From positions 124,001 to 188,000 of the forward strand of contig NZ_BCNX01000004.1 in the NCBI RefSeq assembly GCF_001571405.1: 64,000 bases of DNA, given 5' to 3'. The notes beneath the pieces were generated by a model, which worked only from the letters and a program-made list of their open reading frames with translations, was not told where the DNA came from and made no database searches. Each line of letters starts with the position of its first letter. Positions within the stretch are counted from its first letter, which is position 1. A program made the position numbers and the translations under genes. Positions 27,236 to 38,100 of this stretch are shown here, one piece after another. Source of the stretch: Methanoculleus thermophilus. Its GTDB lineage: Archaea; Halobacteriota; Methanomicrobia; Methanomicrobiales; Methanoculleaceae.

Positions 27236-27592
27236 ATGGATCTCAAAACCGCCATCAAGACCTATCAGTTCGCCGAACGGGCGAAATCTGAGCTGGTTGT
27301 CGGATCGCAGTTGATGACTGCCCTGATCCAGTTCCCAATCCAGGAGAAACCCGGTGGGAAGCGGATGCTTTTGATGGTGCTCGAGTCTATTCGCTCGGAA
27401 CTCGATTTTGCTTATGGCGATACCGGGAATGGCGAGTTTAAGAAAGCCATCGACCACCTCAACGAAGCGATCAGCCTGACCGAGAGCATGGAACTCGGCA
27501 CTGCTTCAGAGAGGATGGGCCGAGCCGTCAGCGCCGTTACAACTGCAGCCCAGGCCGCGTGGGAGACGCTCAAAGAGCATGAACTCATCTGA
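27236..27592 (+). CDS. small helical protein of unknown function
   Basis: 118 residues starting MDLKTAIKTYQFAERAKSEL. The composition is almost wholly helical, with heptad-like spacing over residues 60-110, and no catalytic motif was recognised. An upstream in-frame extension would overlap the preceding gene and is ignored, because the TATA box sits exactly 26 bp before this ATG. The end overlaps the nitroreductase gene by 14 bp, so the two are co-translated and may act together. Confidence 0.65.
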   Translation: MDLKTAIKTYQFAERAKSELVVGSQLMTALIQFPIQEKPGGKRMLLMVLESIRSELDFAYGDTGNGEFKKAIDHLNEAISLTESMELGTASERMGRAVSAVTTAAQAAWETLKEHELI

Positions 27593-28106
27593 TCTCCTTC
27601 ACTTTCTAAAGACGCGGTCGTCGGTCCGGAGTTACTCCGCAGAGCCGCTCGAACCGGAGGATATCGAGTATATCCTTGCCTGTGCGAGTACGGCGCCGAG
27701 CGCCGGCAACCGTGAGTCCTGGGACGTTGTTCTCGTCACCGATGAGGATCTCCGGATGGATCTTGCACTTGCGGCCTTTGAACAGCAGCAGATCCAGGAT
27801 GCGCCTGCGATCTTTGTGGTCTGCGCAAACTACGTTCGGTCTATGTCGCACTATGGGGAGCGAGGAATCCTCTATGCACTCGAGGACGCCACCATTGCCT
27901 GTACGTATATGATGCTCGCCGCACACGCCCGGGGTCTGCACTCATGCTGGACAGGGGCGTTCAGCGACGACGATATCCGCGAGATCCTTGGTCTTCCGCA
28001 ACACGTCCGGCCGGTCGCGCTTCTCTCTGTGGGCAGGGGGACGCCACCGCTCGAGCCCATGGAGCGGATGCCGGTGAATGAGCACCTGCACCGTGAGACC
28101 TGGTAG
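27579..28106 (+). CDS. nitroreductase family protein (FMN-dependent)
   Basis: 175 residues. [41 protein letters not shown] is the N-terminal FMN phosphate-binding segment, and [22 protein letters not shown] with VALLSVGRG are the central dimer and flavin-contact helices. Members reduce quinones, nitroaromatics or flavins with NAD(P)H; the physiological substrate is unknown. Translationally coupled to the preceding small helical gene. Confidence 0.88.
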   Translation: MNSSDLLHFLKTRSSVRSYSAEPLEPEDIEYILACASTAPSAGNRESWDVVLVTDEDLRMDLALAAFEQQQIQDAPAIFVVCANYVRSMSHYGERGILYALEDATIACTYMMLAAHARGLHSCWTGAFSDDDIREILGLPQHVRPVALLSVGRGTPPLEPMERMPVNEHLHRETW

Positions 28107-28125
28107 GAACTACATTGGAGAGATT

Positions 28126-28464
28126 ATGCCGGATTATTTGGTTACGCTTGAGTCAGCGTGGATAATTAAGGATGTTAAATCCATGGACGATGCCGTGAGC
28201 ATCGCAATCAGCGAGGCGGGGAAACGGCTCAACCCCTCGGCAAAGTTTGTTGAGATCGAGGCGGGGATGGTCGCCTGCCCTTACTGTGAGGGAGAACTGA
28301 ACACCGCTCTGGTCGTGGCGAATACCGCCCTGGTTGGGCTTGTGCTCCAGATGAAGGTCTTCCGCGCGGAGTCTGCGGAACATGCAGCAAGGATTGCAAA
28401 GTCGGTCATCGGGAAAGCGCTGCGCGATGTCCCGCTGAAGGTTCAGGATGTGCAGGAGATATGA
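28126..28464 (+). CDS. UPF0212 (DUF555) family protein
   Basis: 112 residues starting [20 protein letters not shown]. It carries a CPYC motif ([15 protein letters not shown]) that could bind a metal or act in thiol chemistry. The family is confined to archaea, mostly methanogens, and has no assigned function. ATG 28126 is preferred; the longer in-frame start lies inside the nitroreductase gene. It overlaps the PfkB gene by 4 bp (ATGA). Confidence 0.8.
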   Translation: MPDYLVTLESAWIIKDVKSMDDAVSIAISEAGKRLNPSAKFVEIEAGMVACPYCEGELNTALVVANTALVGLVLQMKVFRAESAEHAARIAKSVIGKALRDVPLKVQDVQEI

Positions 28465-29351
28465 TAGCCGTCGTCGGGCATACGGCCATTGATCACCTCT
28501 TCCGGGTCCCGAAGATCCCGGGAAGACATAATTCGACCTATATCATCGGTCATGACGTCTACTTCGGCGGCGGAGCGGCGAACATCGCTGCCGGGATTGC
28601 GACGCTTGGCGAGCGGTGCCGGCTGGTCTCCTCGGTCGGCGGGGACTTTCCGGGCAGCGACTACGACCTCTGGATGCACAATCTCGGGATCATGCAGGAC
28701 TTTATCCTGGTCAAAGACGCCCGCACCGCGACCGCGTATGTCTTTACGGACGATGACGGCGACCAGGAGACCTTCTTTGAGTGGGGCGCGTCAGTAGCGT
28801 TTGCCAAGGCCGAACCTCCCGCTCTCGACTTTGTCCATATGGCGACGGCCGACCCCGATTACAATGTCCGGGTAGCCCAGAAGAGCAAGTTCGCCTCCTT
28901 CGACCCGGGTCAGGACCTTCTCCGGTATACCCCCGATCAACTTGAGATCATCCTTGCGAATATCGATATCCTCTTCTCAAACAATCACGAGATGGACCGG
29001 ATGTGCGATATGCTGGGGCTGGAGCGGGAGGCGCTTGTCGCATCGGTCCCGATGGTGGTCACGACCCGCGGGGCAGAGGGGAGCCTCCTCTGCATGGACG
29101 GCGAGGAGCACCATATTCCGGCCGTCAAGGTGAACGCCGTCGATCCCACCGGGGCCGGCGACGGCTATCGGGCCGGGTTCCTTGTGGCGTTTGCGAGGGG
29201 TTACGCGCCGCTCGACTGCTGCCGTGTGGGGGCGGTAGTATCATCCTTCGTCGTTGAGAAGGCCGGCACTCAGACGAACCTCCCGGACTGGGACAAAATG
29301 CTCGAACGGTATCGGAAGGTCTTTGGCGAGATCGGAGAAACATTTAACTGA
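28461..29351 (+). CDS. PfkB-family carbohydrate/nucleoside kinase
   Basis: 296 residues of the ribokinase/PfkB fold: [33 protein letters not shown] (substrate-side signature) and [14 protein letters not shown] (second PfkB signature with the catalytic Asp and anion hole). It phosphorylates a sugar or nucleoside; substrate specificity is not readable, and archaeal relatives include nucleoside and ribose kinases. Directly coupled to the UPF0212 gene. Confidence 0.9.
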   Translation: MIAVVGHTAIDHLFRVPKIPGRHNSTYIIGHDVYFGGGAANIAAGIATLGERCRLVSSVGGDFPGSDYDLWMHNLGIMQDFILVKDARTATAYVFTDDDGDQETFFEWGASVAFAKAEPPALDFVHMATADPDYNVRVAQKSKFASFDPGQDLLRYTPDQLEIILANIDILFSNNHEMDRMCDMLGLEREALVASVPMVVTTRGAEGSLLCMDGEEHHIPAVKVNAVDPTGAGDGYRAGFLVAFARGYAPLDCCRVGAVVSSFVVEKAGTQTNLPDWDKMLERYRKVFGEIGETFN

Positions 29352-29375
29352 GTTATGGGGTATGTTACACAGTTT

Positions 29376-29395
29376 GCCGGCGCAATCGTGCCGGC
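29376..29395 (+). terminator. stem-loop between the PfkB and DUF2070 genes
   Basis: GCCGGC (29376-29381) and GCCGGC (29390-29395) pair across an 8-nt loop, 25 bp after the kinase stop. No T-run follows, so termination is tentative. Confidence 0.35.
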
Positions 29396-29434
29396 TCCTG
29401 CCCCCGGTATGAGAGCGGCAGCGGGGGGCGGCTG

Positions 29435-31174
29435 ATGGACTCCGGCCCCGATGTGCGCGTCGAGGGGCTTACCCGATACATCTTCTCGGCCCCCTCCTGG
29501 CCGCGTTCACTTGCGCTCATCGTTGTGCTCGGCTTCATCATCGATGCCGCCACCTACCGGGCGGGGAACGAGTTCTTCCTGCTCGGCACCCTCGGCTTCT
29601 CGGTCCCGGCACTGATCGCATTCCTGCTGACAGTTCCGCTGGTGCAGGCATCCGGCCGACTGATAACCTGGAACCGCTCGGCTCTTCTTGCGCTGACCTG
29701 TACGGTTCTCTCGGTTATCCTGAGCCTCTCGCCGATTCTGGTGTTCGGTCGCGGCATCCTCCCCTCCCTCTACGCGGTCGCACTCGGCCTGACCTCCGGC
29801 CTCCGGCTGCTGGTCCTTGTTGCCGTGGCCGACTACCGGGTAGGCCGGATGGTTCCCCCTGCGTTTCTTCAGGGGGCTGCAGGGATAGCGGTAGGTGCCT
29901 GGCTCTTTGATCCAGGATTCGTCCCCTATGCCCTCCTCCTCCAGGTAGTCTTCGGTCTGATCTTCGTCTTCCTGATCTGGCTCATCGAGCGGCCGCTAAA
30001 GCGCGCTTTTCAGATCAGCGGGCTTAACTTCCTCAATACCTTCATCGCCCACCTGACCGACGGCTCAAAGAATATGGAGGACTTCTTCCGGGAGATCGGC
30101 GAGGAGGTCTATGTCCCGCAGGTCTCGCTCTTCTTCTCCCGGGAGTCGGGAAAGGACGTCCTTTTTACGGTCCCGAACGTCCACCCCGGCCCGATGGGCG
30201 ACGTCGGCGGCGGCAACCTCCCCCGAATCCTCCATGACACGTTCCCCGAGGAGACGCTGGTCGCCCACGGTTGCGCCACGCACGACTTCAACCTGGTCTC
30301 GGAGAGCGAGATCACGAAGATCGCCCGCGCCGTTGATGCGTCCCGAAAGGATGTCACCTTCACCGGGACTGCGAGCCCCCCGGTCAGGGTCAGAGCGGGA
30401 TCGGTATCGATCCTCTGCCAGCGGTTCGGGGATGCCCTCCTGATGGTGAGCACCCGCTCACCTGAGCGGACGGAGGATCTCGATTACTCGATAGGCCTTG
30501 CCATCATGGCCGAAGGGCGGTGCGCCTTCTCAGAGGTCGCTTTCGTGGACGCCCACAACTGTATGATCAGTGTGGAGTCCCCTGTCCTCCCGGCAACACG
30601 GGTCGCGACGGAGTACATCGCCGCAGCTCGAGAGGGGTTCCGGGTCGCAAAGGATATCCCCTGTGGGCCGCTCGCGGTTGGGGTCTCCCACGTCCGGGTC
30701 CCGTTCACCCGCGAGCAGGGGTTTGGGTCGCTCGGGGTGCAGGTGCTGGCGACCGAGGTCGGCGGGAGGCGGGCGGCCTATGTCCTGATCGACGGGAACA
30801 ACATGGCCCCGGGTGTTCGGGAGCGCCTGCTCTCCGTGGCGCTCGCCCACGTCGATGAGGCCGAGATCATGACCACCGATACCCACACGGTGAACACCGT
30901 CAGCGGCAAGAACCCGGTCGGCTACAGGGTGCCGGTGGAGGAGATCGTCCCATATGTGGAGAGAGCGGTCACCGAAGCGGTCGCCGATCTTGCGGCCGCC
31001 CGAGTCGGGGCGGCGACGGCCTCGTGCGAGGGGATCGTCGTCTTTGGGTCGCAGCGGGTCTCGCAGCTTGCAAGCACCGTGAATGCAATGCTTGCGTTCA
31101 TCGCACCCATTAGTTTCATGATCCTCGTCCTTGCGTTTCTGCTCTCGGTCTTCCTCTACATCGCCCTCCAGTAG
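29435..31174 (+). CDS. DUF2070 family integral membrane protein
   Basis: 579 residues. About six hydrophobic helices in residues 20-190, a soluble domain of some 350 residues, and a final membrane helix (about residues 550-575). The soluble part contains TVPNVHPGPMGDVGGGNLPRILHDTF, VAHGCATHDFNLVS and TTDTHTVNTVSGKNPVGYRVP, conserved motifs of this archaeal family rich in His/Asp that could bind metal. The function is unknown; a membrane-bound hydrolase or phosphatase is a guess from these residues. Confidence 0.82.
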   Translation: MDSGPDVRVEGLTRYIFSAPSWPRSLALIVVLGFIIDAATYRAGNEFFLLGTLGFSVPALIAFLLTVPLVQASGRLITWNRSALLALTCTVLSVILSLSPILVFGRGILPSLYAVALGLTSGLRLLVLVAVADYRVGRMVPPAFLQGAAGIAVGAWLFDPGFVPYALLLQVVFGLIFVFLIWLIERPLKRAFQISGLNFLNTFIAHLTDGSKNMEDFFREIGEEVYVPQVSLFFSRESGKDVLFTVPNVHPGPMGDVGGGNLPRILHDTFPEETLVAHGCATHDFNLVSESEITKIARAVDASRKDVTFTGTASPPVRVRAGSVSILCQRFGDALLMVSTRSPERTEDLDYSIGLAIMAEGRCAFSEVAFVDAHNCMISVESPVLPATRVATEYIAAAREGFRVAKDIPCGPLAVGVSHVRVPFTREQGFGSLGVQVLATEVGGRRAAYVLIDGNNMAPGVRERLLSVALAHVDEAEIMTTDTHTVNTVSGKNPVGYRVPVEEIVPYVERAVTEAVADLAAARVGAATASCEGIVVFGSQRVSQLASTVNAMLAFIAPISFMILVLAFLLSVFLYIALQ

Positions 31175-31220
31175 GGCGAAATCCCCGGCATTTTTCTCTC
31201 TATACGCCCAAACCTTCATC

Positions 31221-32399
31221 ATGAGTTACCGGTTCGCTGGTCGGATGGGACGGATTCCTGAGTCGTTCCTCGACGAACTCTTCCGGGTCTCGGGAGCGCC
31301 CGGGGTGATAACGTTTGCCGGCGGTCTGCCGGCCTCGGCCTACATCGATGTTGCCGGGATCCGGGAGGCGGCCTGTGAGGTCTTTGATGAGATGGGCAGC
31401 AAAGCCCTGCAGTACACGACGACGGATGGCTACCTGCCGCTCCGGGAGTTCATCGCCGACCGCTATCGGCAGCGACTTGGTCTTCCGGCGAGACCAGAGG
31501 AGATCCAGATCGTGAACGGCTCACAGCAGTGCCTGGATCTCGTCGCAAAGATCTTCCTTGACCCGGGCGACGCCGTCGGGATGGAGCGGCCCGGCTATCT
31601 CGGGGCGATCGAGGCCTTCTCTCTCTACGAACCGGTGTTCCACGCAGTCCCGCTCGAGGAGGATGGGCCGGACCTTGCGGCGTTTGCATCGCTCGTCCGG
31701 GACTATGCGCCGAAGTTCTTCTACGGTATCCCTAACTCTCAGAACCCCTCGGGGAGGACGTATTCGCAGGATAAACGCCGCGGTATCGCGGAGATCCTGG
31801 ATGGGACGGATACGGTCTTCTACGAGGACGACGCTTTCGGGGAACTCTTCTTCGACGGGAGGCCGCGGCTGCCGGTGAAGCGTTATCTGCCGGAACAGAC
31901 GGTGATGACCGGGTCGTTTTCCAAGATCGTCGCCCCCGGGATGCGGATAGGCTGGATCTATGCGCCGGAGCCGATCCTTCAGGAATTCAACGTTGCAAAA
32001 CAGGCGGCCGACCTTCACTCGAACTTCCTCTCCCAGGTGATCCTCCACCGCTATCTCGTGACACACGATCTCGACGCCCATGTCCGCCGCGTTGCGGCGG
32101 TCTACGGGGAGCGCTGCCGGCTGGTCTGCGACCTCCTCGACGACCTGATGCCGCCGGGGATGACCCACACCACGCCTGAGGGCGGGATGTTCATGACCGC
32201 GACCCTGCCGGACGGTCTCTCGTCGATGGAGGTCTTCTACGAGGGAATCAAGGAGGGCGTCGCGGTCCTTCCCGGGGTGCCGTTCTACGTCGACGGCGGG
32301 GGAGAGGATACGATCCGGCTGAACTTCTCGGCGGCGTGTGAGGAGGAGATCGTCGAGGGGATGCACCGGCTGGCGAGGGTGGTCCGGAGGCTGGAATGA
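31221..32399 (+). CDS. PLP-dependent aminotransferase, class I (2-aminoadipate/MocR-like group)
   Basis: 392 residues starting MSYRFAGRMGRIPESFLDELF. Contains ITFAGGLPAS, QYTTTDGYLPLREFIADRY, FYGIPNSQNPSGRTYS and the PLP-lysine site MTGSFSKIVAPGMRIGW. The closest characterised type is the LysN/2-aminoadipate aminotransferase group, which also acts on aromatic and branched-chain amino acids. ATG 31221 follows the end of the DUF2070 gene by 46 bp; an earlier in-frame start overlaps that gene. Confidence 0.9.
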   Translation: MSYRFAGRMGRIPESFLDELFRVSGAPGVITFAGGLPASAYIDVAGIREAACEVFDEMGSKALQYTTTDGYLPLREFIADRYRQRLGLPARPEEIQIVNGSQQCLDLVAKIFLDPGDAVGMERPGYLGAIEAFSLYEPVFHAVPLEEDGPDLAAFASLVRDYAPKFFYGIPNSQNPSGRTYSQDKRRGIAEILDGTDTVFYEDDAFGELFFDGRPRLPVKRYLPEQTVMTGSFSKIVAPGMRIGWIYAPEPILQEFNVAKQAADLHSNFLSQVILHRYLVTHDLDAHVRRVAAVYGERCRLVCDLLDDLMPPGMTHTTPEGGMFMTATLPDGLSSMEVFYEGIKEGVAVLPGVPFYVDGGGEDTIRLNFSAACEEEIVEGMHRLARVVRRLE

Positions 32400-32473
32400 G
32401 AAACTGCGCGAAGCCGGGCGCGCGAGGGATACCGCGTCATCGGGCGAAGATGCCTGATTGTAGCCTCTAAGAG

Positions 32474-32518
32474 GGCCGAGCCGCTTCGGGACGCGTCTCC
32501 AATCATCCGTGCTCGGCC
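32474..32518 (+). other. inverted repeat between the aminotransferase and tRNA-Leu genes
   Basis: GGCCGAGC (32474-32481) and GCTCGGCC (32511-32518) are perfectly complementary with a 29-nt loop, 75 bp after the aminotransferase stop. Possible transcript-end structure. The rest of 32400-32640 shows no gene. Confidence 0.4.
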
Positions 32519-32640
32519 TTCAGATCACCTCCGGCTCCGGGGTTATGGCGGGGGAGGTTGCCGGACTTGATCTTCGCCAGAGACCCCGCCGGGCGTCGGA
32601 CTTAATACCTTCGGTTGACAATAGGTACAGGATCCTTTGA

Positions 32641-32725
32641 GCGAGGGTAGCTAAGCCTGGCCAAAGGCGCCGGACTTAAGATCCGGTCCCGAAGGGGTCC
32701 GTGGGTTCGAATCCCACCCCTCGCA
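32641..32725 (+). tRNA. tRNA-Leu (anticodon TAA)
   Basis: 85 nt. Acceptor stem GCGAGGG (32641-32647) pairs with CCCTCGC (32718-32724), with discriminator A. Anticodon stem CCGGA/TCCGG encloses CTTAAGA, giving anticodon TAA at 32677-32679. A long variable arm (GTCCCGAAGGGGTCC) fits a class II leucine tRNA, and the T-loop GGGTTCGAATCCC is intact. CCA is not encoded. The tRNA stands at the left edge of an accessory-looking region. Confidence 0.96.
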
Positions 32726-32729
32726 TCCC

Positions 32730-33123
32730 GTAAATGGGCTATGGTTATTTGAACAAAATTTGTTACCCCTCCACCATTGAAACCAATCCATGCATGGGGC
32801 ACTATCCTACTATTGTGGTCACCCGTCCATCTAAAGAGTACACGGCTCTGTTGTTCCGTTCTAACGGATTGTAGAGGGGTTGTATTCTTGAGGTCATCAC
32901 GAAATCCTCTGAGAAAGGTGATTTCCCCCGTTCCCTCCCCCTGATCGCGGATGGTGGCTGAAAACTGTGAACCGTCGTGAGTCACGATCATTTCCGGGAT
33001 AAGGTCTTCACTTGTTATGATTCCTCCAGGAGGAAGTGAGCCTGCCCTCTTGTATTGGAAGTATAACGAAAACCCGCCCTTGTCAACATGGGGGTTCAAC
33101 AGGGCCAAAAATTGACAGTTCAT
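32730..33123 (-). pseudogene. decayed or truncated protein gene next to tRNA-Leu
   Basis: An open frame starts at ATG 33123 (MNCQFLALLNPHV) and shows plausible protein character (FSLYFQYKRAG; EITFLRGFRDDL; VLFRWTGDHNSRIVPHAWIG) but has no stop before running antisense through the tRNA. A second, further decayed copy of its C-terminal part lies at 39317-39379. A TATA-like element on the minus strand at about 33176-33186 may be its old promoter. The family was not recognised; the beta-strand-rich pattern would fit the C-terminal half of a secreted or pilin-like protein, but this is a guess. Confidence 0.35.
32796..32857. repeat. diverged direct repeat, copy A
   Basis: About 62 bp matching 39317-39379 in the same orientation with roughly three quarters identity (shared cores CACTATCCT, GGTCACC, TCCATCTAAA). 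On the minus strand both encode the same peptide pattern LFRW..GD.N.RIV.H.W.G, so this is a remnant of paralogous genes rather than an att site. Confidence 0.6.
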
Positions 33124-33360
33124 CGTTCGCAAGGAATATCAATTCCGGATTCGGCTCGCCTATCGCCTGCGAAACCTATTTATAATGAACAGTTACCTGG
33201 GGTCTGCCTACCAGGAGGATCTTCTGTCTTAAGCATCAAAGGTCTGTTTGGGATAAGAGGGGCTTCTCATCGGAGGCGGACAAGAGACCTTCCAGCGCCA
33301 TTGGCTGACTGTCCCGGCACTGGAGCCGGATGAAATAATGCAACCAGGACGGTGAGTACG

Positions 33361-34239
33361 ATGCCTACTATCAGGATGAAAGATAACACCCAGATTTACT
33401 ATAAGGATTGGGGAAGCGGACAGCCGGTGGTCTTCAGTCATGGCTGGCCGCTGAGTTCGGATGCCTGGGAGGACCAGATGTTCTTCCTGGCAGAACATGG
33501 ATATCGTTGCATTGCCCATGATCGCCGCGGTCATGGACGATCTGACCAGCCCTGGAACGGGAACGACATGGACACCTACGCGGATGACCTCGCGACCCTG
33601 GTCGAAGCGCTCGATCTTGGGGATGCGATCCACGTCGGCCATTCCACAGGGGGTGGCGAAGTCGCCCGTTACATCGGTCGCCACGGCACGGATCGTGTGG
33701 CGAAAGTGGTGTTGATCGACGCGGTGCCGCCTTTTCTGCTGAAAACGGCTGCCAATCCCGGCGGGATACCACGAGAGACCTTCGATGAGATCCGCGCTGC
33801 CGTCCTCGCCGACCGTTCGCAGTTCTTCAAGGACTTCAGTTCCCCGTTTTATGGTGCCAATCGGCCGGGTTCCAGAGTCTCGCAGGGTCTTCGTGACACG
33901 TTCTGGCTTCAGAGCATGATGGCCGGACATAATGCCGTGTACGAATGCATCAAGGCCTTCTCCGAGACCGATTTTACGGAAGACCTCAAAAAGTTCGATG
34001 TCCCGACCCTCATTATCCACGGCGAAGACGATCAGATAGTACCCATCGGAGTCTCTGCAATGCTTTCATCCAAGATAATCAGAGGTGCCATCCTCAAAGT
34101 ATACCCGGGCGCTCCGCACGGCATCTGTTCAACCCACAAAGACCAGATCAATGCGGATCTGCTCGCATTCATCAAGGGCGAGGCGGTCCCTGATACATCC
34201 ATGGAGTCCGGGATGAAACCGGCCGCAGGGGCGAGATAG
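33361..34239 (+). CDS. alpha/beta hydrolase (arylesterase/chloroperoxidase-like)
   Basis: 292 residues. Oxyanion segment [14 protein letters not shown], nucleophile elbow [14 protein letters not shown] (Ser of GHSTGG), acid-containing strand [12 protein letters not shown] and catalytic His in [10 protein letters not shown]: a complete triad. The [12 protein letters not shown] and PPFLLKT segments place it with the bacterial non-heme chloroperoxidase/arylesterase group, probably acquired from bacteria. ATG 33361 is preferred over GTG 33352, because GGTGA at 33350-33354 can act as ribosome site. A paralogue lies at 48966. Confidence 0.9.
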   Translation: MPTIRMKDNTQIYYKDWGSGQPVVFSHGWPLSSDAWEDQMFFLAEHGYRCIAHDRRGHGRSDQPWNGNDMDTYADDLATLVEALDLGDAIHVGHSTGGGEVARYIGRHGTDRVAKVVLIDAVPPFLLKTAANPGGIPRETFDEIRAAVLADRSQFFKDFSSPFYGANRPGSRVSQGLRDTFWLQSMMAGHNAVYECIKAFSETDFTEDLKKFDVPTLIIHGEDDQIVPIGVSAMLSSKIIRGAILKVYPGAPHGICSTHKDQINADLLAFIKGEAVPDTSMESGMKPAAGAR

Positions 34240-35160
34240 AATCATTCAATTTTTGACTCCCTGCTGATTGATATGGTTATACTTGAACGAAAGGCGGTGA
34301 ACGTTTCAGATGCCTGTGCCCGCTGATCTCCTCGCGACTCTAGATACCTATGGGAATTACGGCACGCCTCATTGCTCCAATCCCTCTATCCCATGTTTGC
34401 TCAGCGTAAACGGTTTCCCGCCCTTGGTGTTCCGCTTCATAAGCGGAGCGTTCCCTTTGAGAACCCCGTCCTTTCTCACTCAGTATACGGAATCGCAAGT
34501 ATCTTCCGGCGCATCTCGCGGAGTCCTGGCAGTCGATCTCGTGGGACGGCGTTGCAAAGTCAAGCTCCCGCTTCTTCCCGGTGAGGGTGGTGCGCCAGTT
34601 CTCTGGTCTTGAGGAATATGACATAACACCATGCAGATTCCGTCCCCTGGTACTCGGCTGCCTTGTTGAACCAGCGGTTCATTCCCTCGGTAACTCTACG
34701 CGCGCCGGCCGCGACAAGAAGGGCAATGCATATTTCTTCCCGGATGTCTCGGTGAACATTGACTGCCGGTTTGACGACGAGGGCATCGGCCGGTACAGGA
34801 GAAGAGGGCACGTCGCAGTGATTCGGATATGATAAATCGTTTGGGTAAGTTGTGTGGAGCGTCAAGACTGTAAGTCTTCTGGAATCGTGATATACCTCAA
34901 AGGGTGCCTCCCAATCTGGAGGTTGAAAGAAGATCGTTGTGTTCAAGACTCCATGCAGACCACTAACGGGTTTTTGGGCAGTTGGTATACATGCTGCGGC
35001 CCCTCCGGTGGTCCAAGAGTAAAGTATATCTACTCCATTAGATGAGGGGGTTCAGGATGTGGTCATAGAGGATGCTGCCAGATGGGATAGGGTGAGACCC
35101 TTTTGATGTGGCCTCGTTTGATGTGGGGGCAATATCTGCTAACTAGGGTCTGGAGGGCAG
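34240..35160. other. 920-bp region without a supported gene
   Basis: Several short ORFs on both strands were examined and none has recognisable protein character. A 7-bp hairpin TCCGCTT-CAT-AAGCGGA lies at 34431-34447. An AT-rich TATA-like element near 35020-35030 could serve the TPR gene that follows. Composition is less GC-rich than the core genes. Confidence 0.45.
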
Positions 35161-38100
35161 ATGAATTGGAAGGGGGTAAAGTTCCTTCTGGGGTTACTCC
35201 CCATGCTGATTGCGGCCTATTTTCGGGGCTTGGAGTATGCCTCCAGCCGTATTGTCAAATGGTTCTGCCAAAAAATATACACATTACTTAATTGGCGCTT
35301 TTTAACCCTTCTTTTAATCGTAACAATTGCCCTGTTCTTCCATTACCTGATATTTAGTTTAAATTTAGTTTCGGTAGCCGATATCCTCGCGGGAAATCTG
35401 GTCTGGATGCCTTCTGGCGTACTTGTATGGATTCGAGATTTTACCCCGATTACGCTCCTTGAATTATGCGGGATCATTTTACTTGCTTACCTGCTCGTTG
35501 AATTCATCCGCTATGCGAGAACCGCTTCGACGAACGTGGCCATTGATGAGTTCAAGGATTTCCGCAAGAGAGCTCCTGGGCGTAATCCGAAGGGGTCCCC
35601 TCCTCTTGCCGAGGATCTCAATGACAGGCTGGTAGTTGAACTGGACCGGATCTGCACCCTATACCATAACATAGCGGAATCAATGTACTCAGTGTCTGGT
35701 TCGCCCGGTATGCGACCCCAGCCTCCTCGAATTATAGTCGAAACGCCGGATAATATGCAGACTGCATCTCAAGTCAGCCAATCGCTGACCGTGGGGCCGG
35801 TCAACATTCCTATGGGCCTGATCCGGGGGATCATATCGTCGTTTATGAAAGGTGTACGGGTAGTTGGGTTTCTTTTTGAGGAGGACAACCGATTGCAACT
35901 GGTCGTCCACAAGATCGGCCCAAAAGAGCAACTCAGTTGGACCGTTACGGGCCCGGAAAAGGCTGGAAATGCTACTCTTCCGGCTGCCCCGGTTCTTGAC
36001 AGCATGATTCAGGAATTGGCATGTAAAATGTTCGCATCTATGGAATTGAAAGGCTCCCACGAGTGGAAGGCAGTCCGGAGTTTTAATCAAGGTCTTGAAG
36101 AATACCTCCACAGTAAAACGAAGCCGCACTATCGTGTTGTTGGGTTAAGGCGAGCCGAAAAAAAGTTTATTGAGGCTCTTTCCGAGGATAAAAGGTACCA
36201 TAAGGCGTATTATAATCTTGGGGTTATCTACTACGAGCAGAAGAAATGGCAGGCGGCTGAGAGGGCTTTTATCTCAAGCCTCCAAGCAAATCCGAATGAT
36301 GAGAACTCATATTATGCCTTGGCACTGAACTACTTTCAGGAGGCATATGAGGTTCTCTCGAAGGGAGAGATCAACAAAGAAAATGGCCTTGGTAAGGAAC
36401 AACTTCGAAGCGTCTATTGTGATTTATGCCGCGTAATCGAACTCTGCGATGTCTGTTTGTCGCTCCAGTGGCCTAACCCGGAAGCCTATGAGTTGAAAGG
36501 GTTCGCATATCGTCTTAGATGTTGTATCACCGATAAGTGCTTGGACTTAGATCGAGGCTGTTCCTTGGATACAGTTCTGACCGAGAGGTGTGGTGTCGAC
36601 GATCTGGAGAATGCGATACGATATCGCCGTACTGCGGTGCAACAGTCCTGGGGGTGTTTACGCAAGCGTTTCATAAAAGCCTCTCTGCTGCCCAGTCAGG
36701 ATAGGTCTGCCAGGGAGTTCGAGGTGACTAAAGATCTGACGTACAAATGTCTGAATAACTTTGCGTATACGCTTCAACAGAAATGTATCGAGATAAAGAC
36801 CCATTCACAATTAGGAAATCTTGGAAGGGTAAATGACCTGACTTGGATAGATCATCTATCTTTCTGGTTGCTATCCCATATTCTGATAAGGATGTATCGG
36901 CAGGCCTTGGATCTGAAACCTTCAAAAGCAAATCCTCATCTTGGTATAGGGGTTGTATATCTCACCGCGGATCGTCCAGATATCGCAGCCAGGTATTTTA
37001 GGAATGCAGTATCGATTGATTGCACTCTTACGTCTGCCTGGGTATATCTTGCTCTGGCGTATAGCAAGTTGCTCGATGATATCGATAACGCCCAAAAGAG
37101 CGGCTCGGAAGGTCGTGTGAAATGCTCCGGTTTGAACGGTTGTACATCTGATAGAGAGAATATCTCTCAGAGTAAACGGAATGAGCAGAAACAGGATTTC
37201 CTTGACAAACGTAATTACGCGCTCAAGCAGATCTTGAATTATATTGAGGTCGAAAAACCATTTCATCTGTATCGAATCATTGAGGATCATAAGGACTGTA
37301 AAGAACGTCCAGAAAGCCAGAGATGCTGGGAGGTTATCTGGTTAGTTGATAAAGCACTTAAGTTTCTGGAATATGCCAGAGCACTTGATGCATCTAACGA
37401 ATTCGTTCTCCCTTCACTCGATTTTATGCGAGATGAGTCAGGTGAGGAGCCAAATGTGGATTCAAACCTCAAATCAATCTTTGAAAATTGGCTGATGGGA
37501 GAGTGGTATCGTATACACGGGGTTTTCTTACTAAAGTGCGGTAAGCCGGTTCTTGTCGAACAGATGTTTCAAAAGTCTCTTGACATGTTGAAGTCGACGT
37601 ATCCTGAGAGAGTTCGAAAGAATTCCATCCATGCGTCTCTGTCTCATGCCCAGATCCGGCAGAAGGACTATCTTAAAGCGATTACTGCCGCAGATAATGG
37701 TTTATCGCTCGATCCGAGGTGCTTCTATGCTCATCTGCGCAGAGGACAGGGGTTTTACGGTATCAACGATCTCGACCGGTGTGTTGAAGAGTACTACTTT
37801 GCACTTCAGTGCGATCCGGAACAACCTGAAGTTTATTTTCGCATAGGCCAGGTAAACCTGCTGCGTGCACAGCGTTCTCACGACCCTAACGAAAAGCGGG
37901 AACTTCTATCGGAGGCATTTAAGTACTTCAAAATGGCTCTGGATTTCCATGAGAGCGGCGATAGAGATTATGCAAAAATGCACTACTGGCTTGGAAAGTC
38001 TTCCTTGATCATGGGCTCTTACAACGAAGCGCGAACATTCTTCGAAACAGCAGAAGCGGTCTTCAAAACCGTAGATCCAGCCGATATTGCTTCAATTAAA

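Noticed and set aside
32602-32725. Antisense reading of tRNA-Leu giving GGIRTHGPLRDRILSPAPLARLSYP
   Set aside because: This peptide is the usual artefact of translating a leucine tRNA backwards; the tRNA itself is intact.
34310-34946. Overlapping short ORFs on both strands after the hydrolase gene
   Set aside because: No conserved motif, no ribosome sites and mutually exclusive frames; treated as non-coding or decayed.
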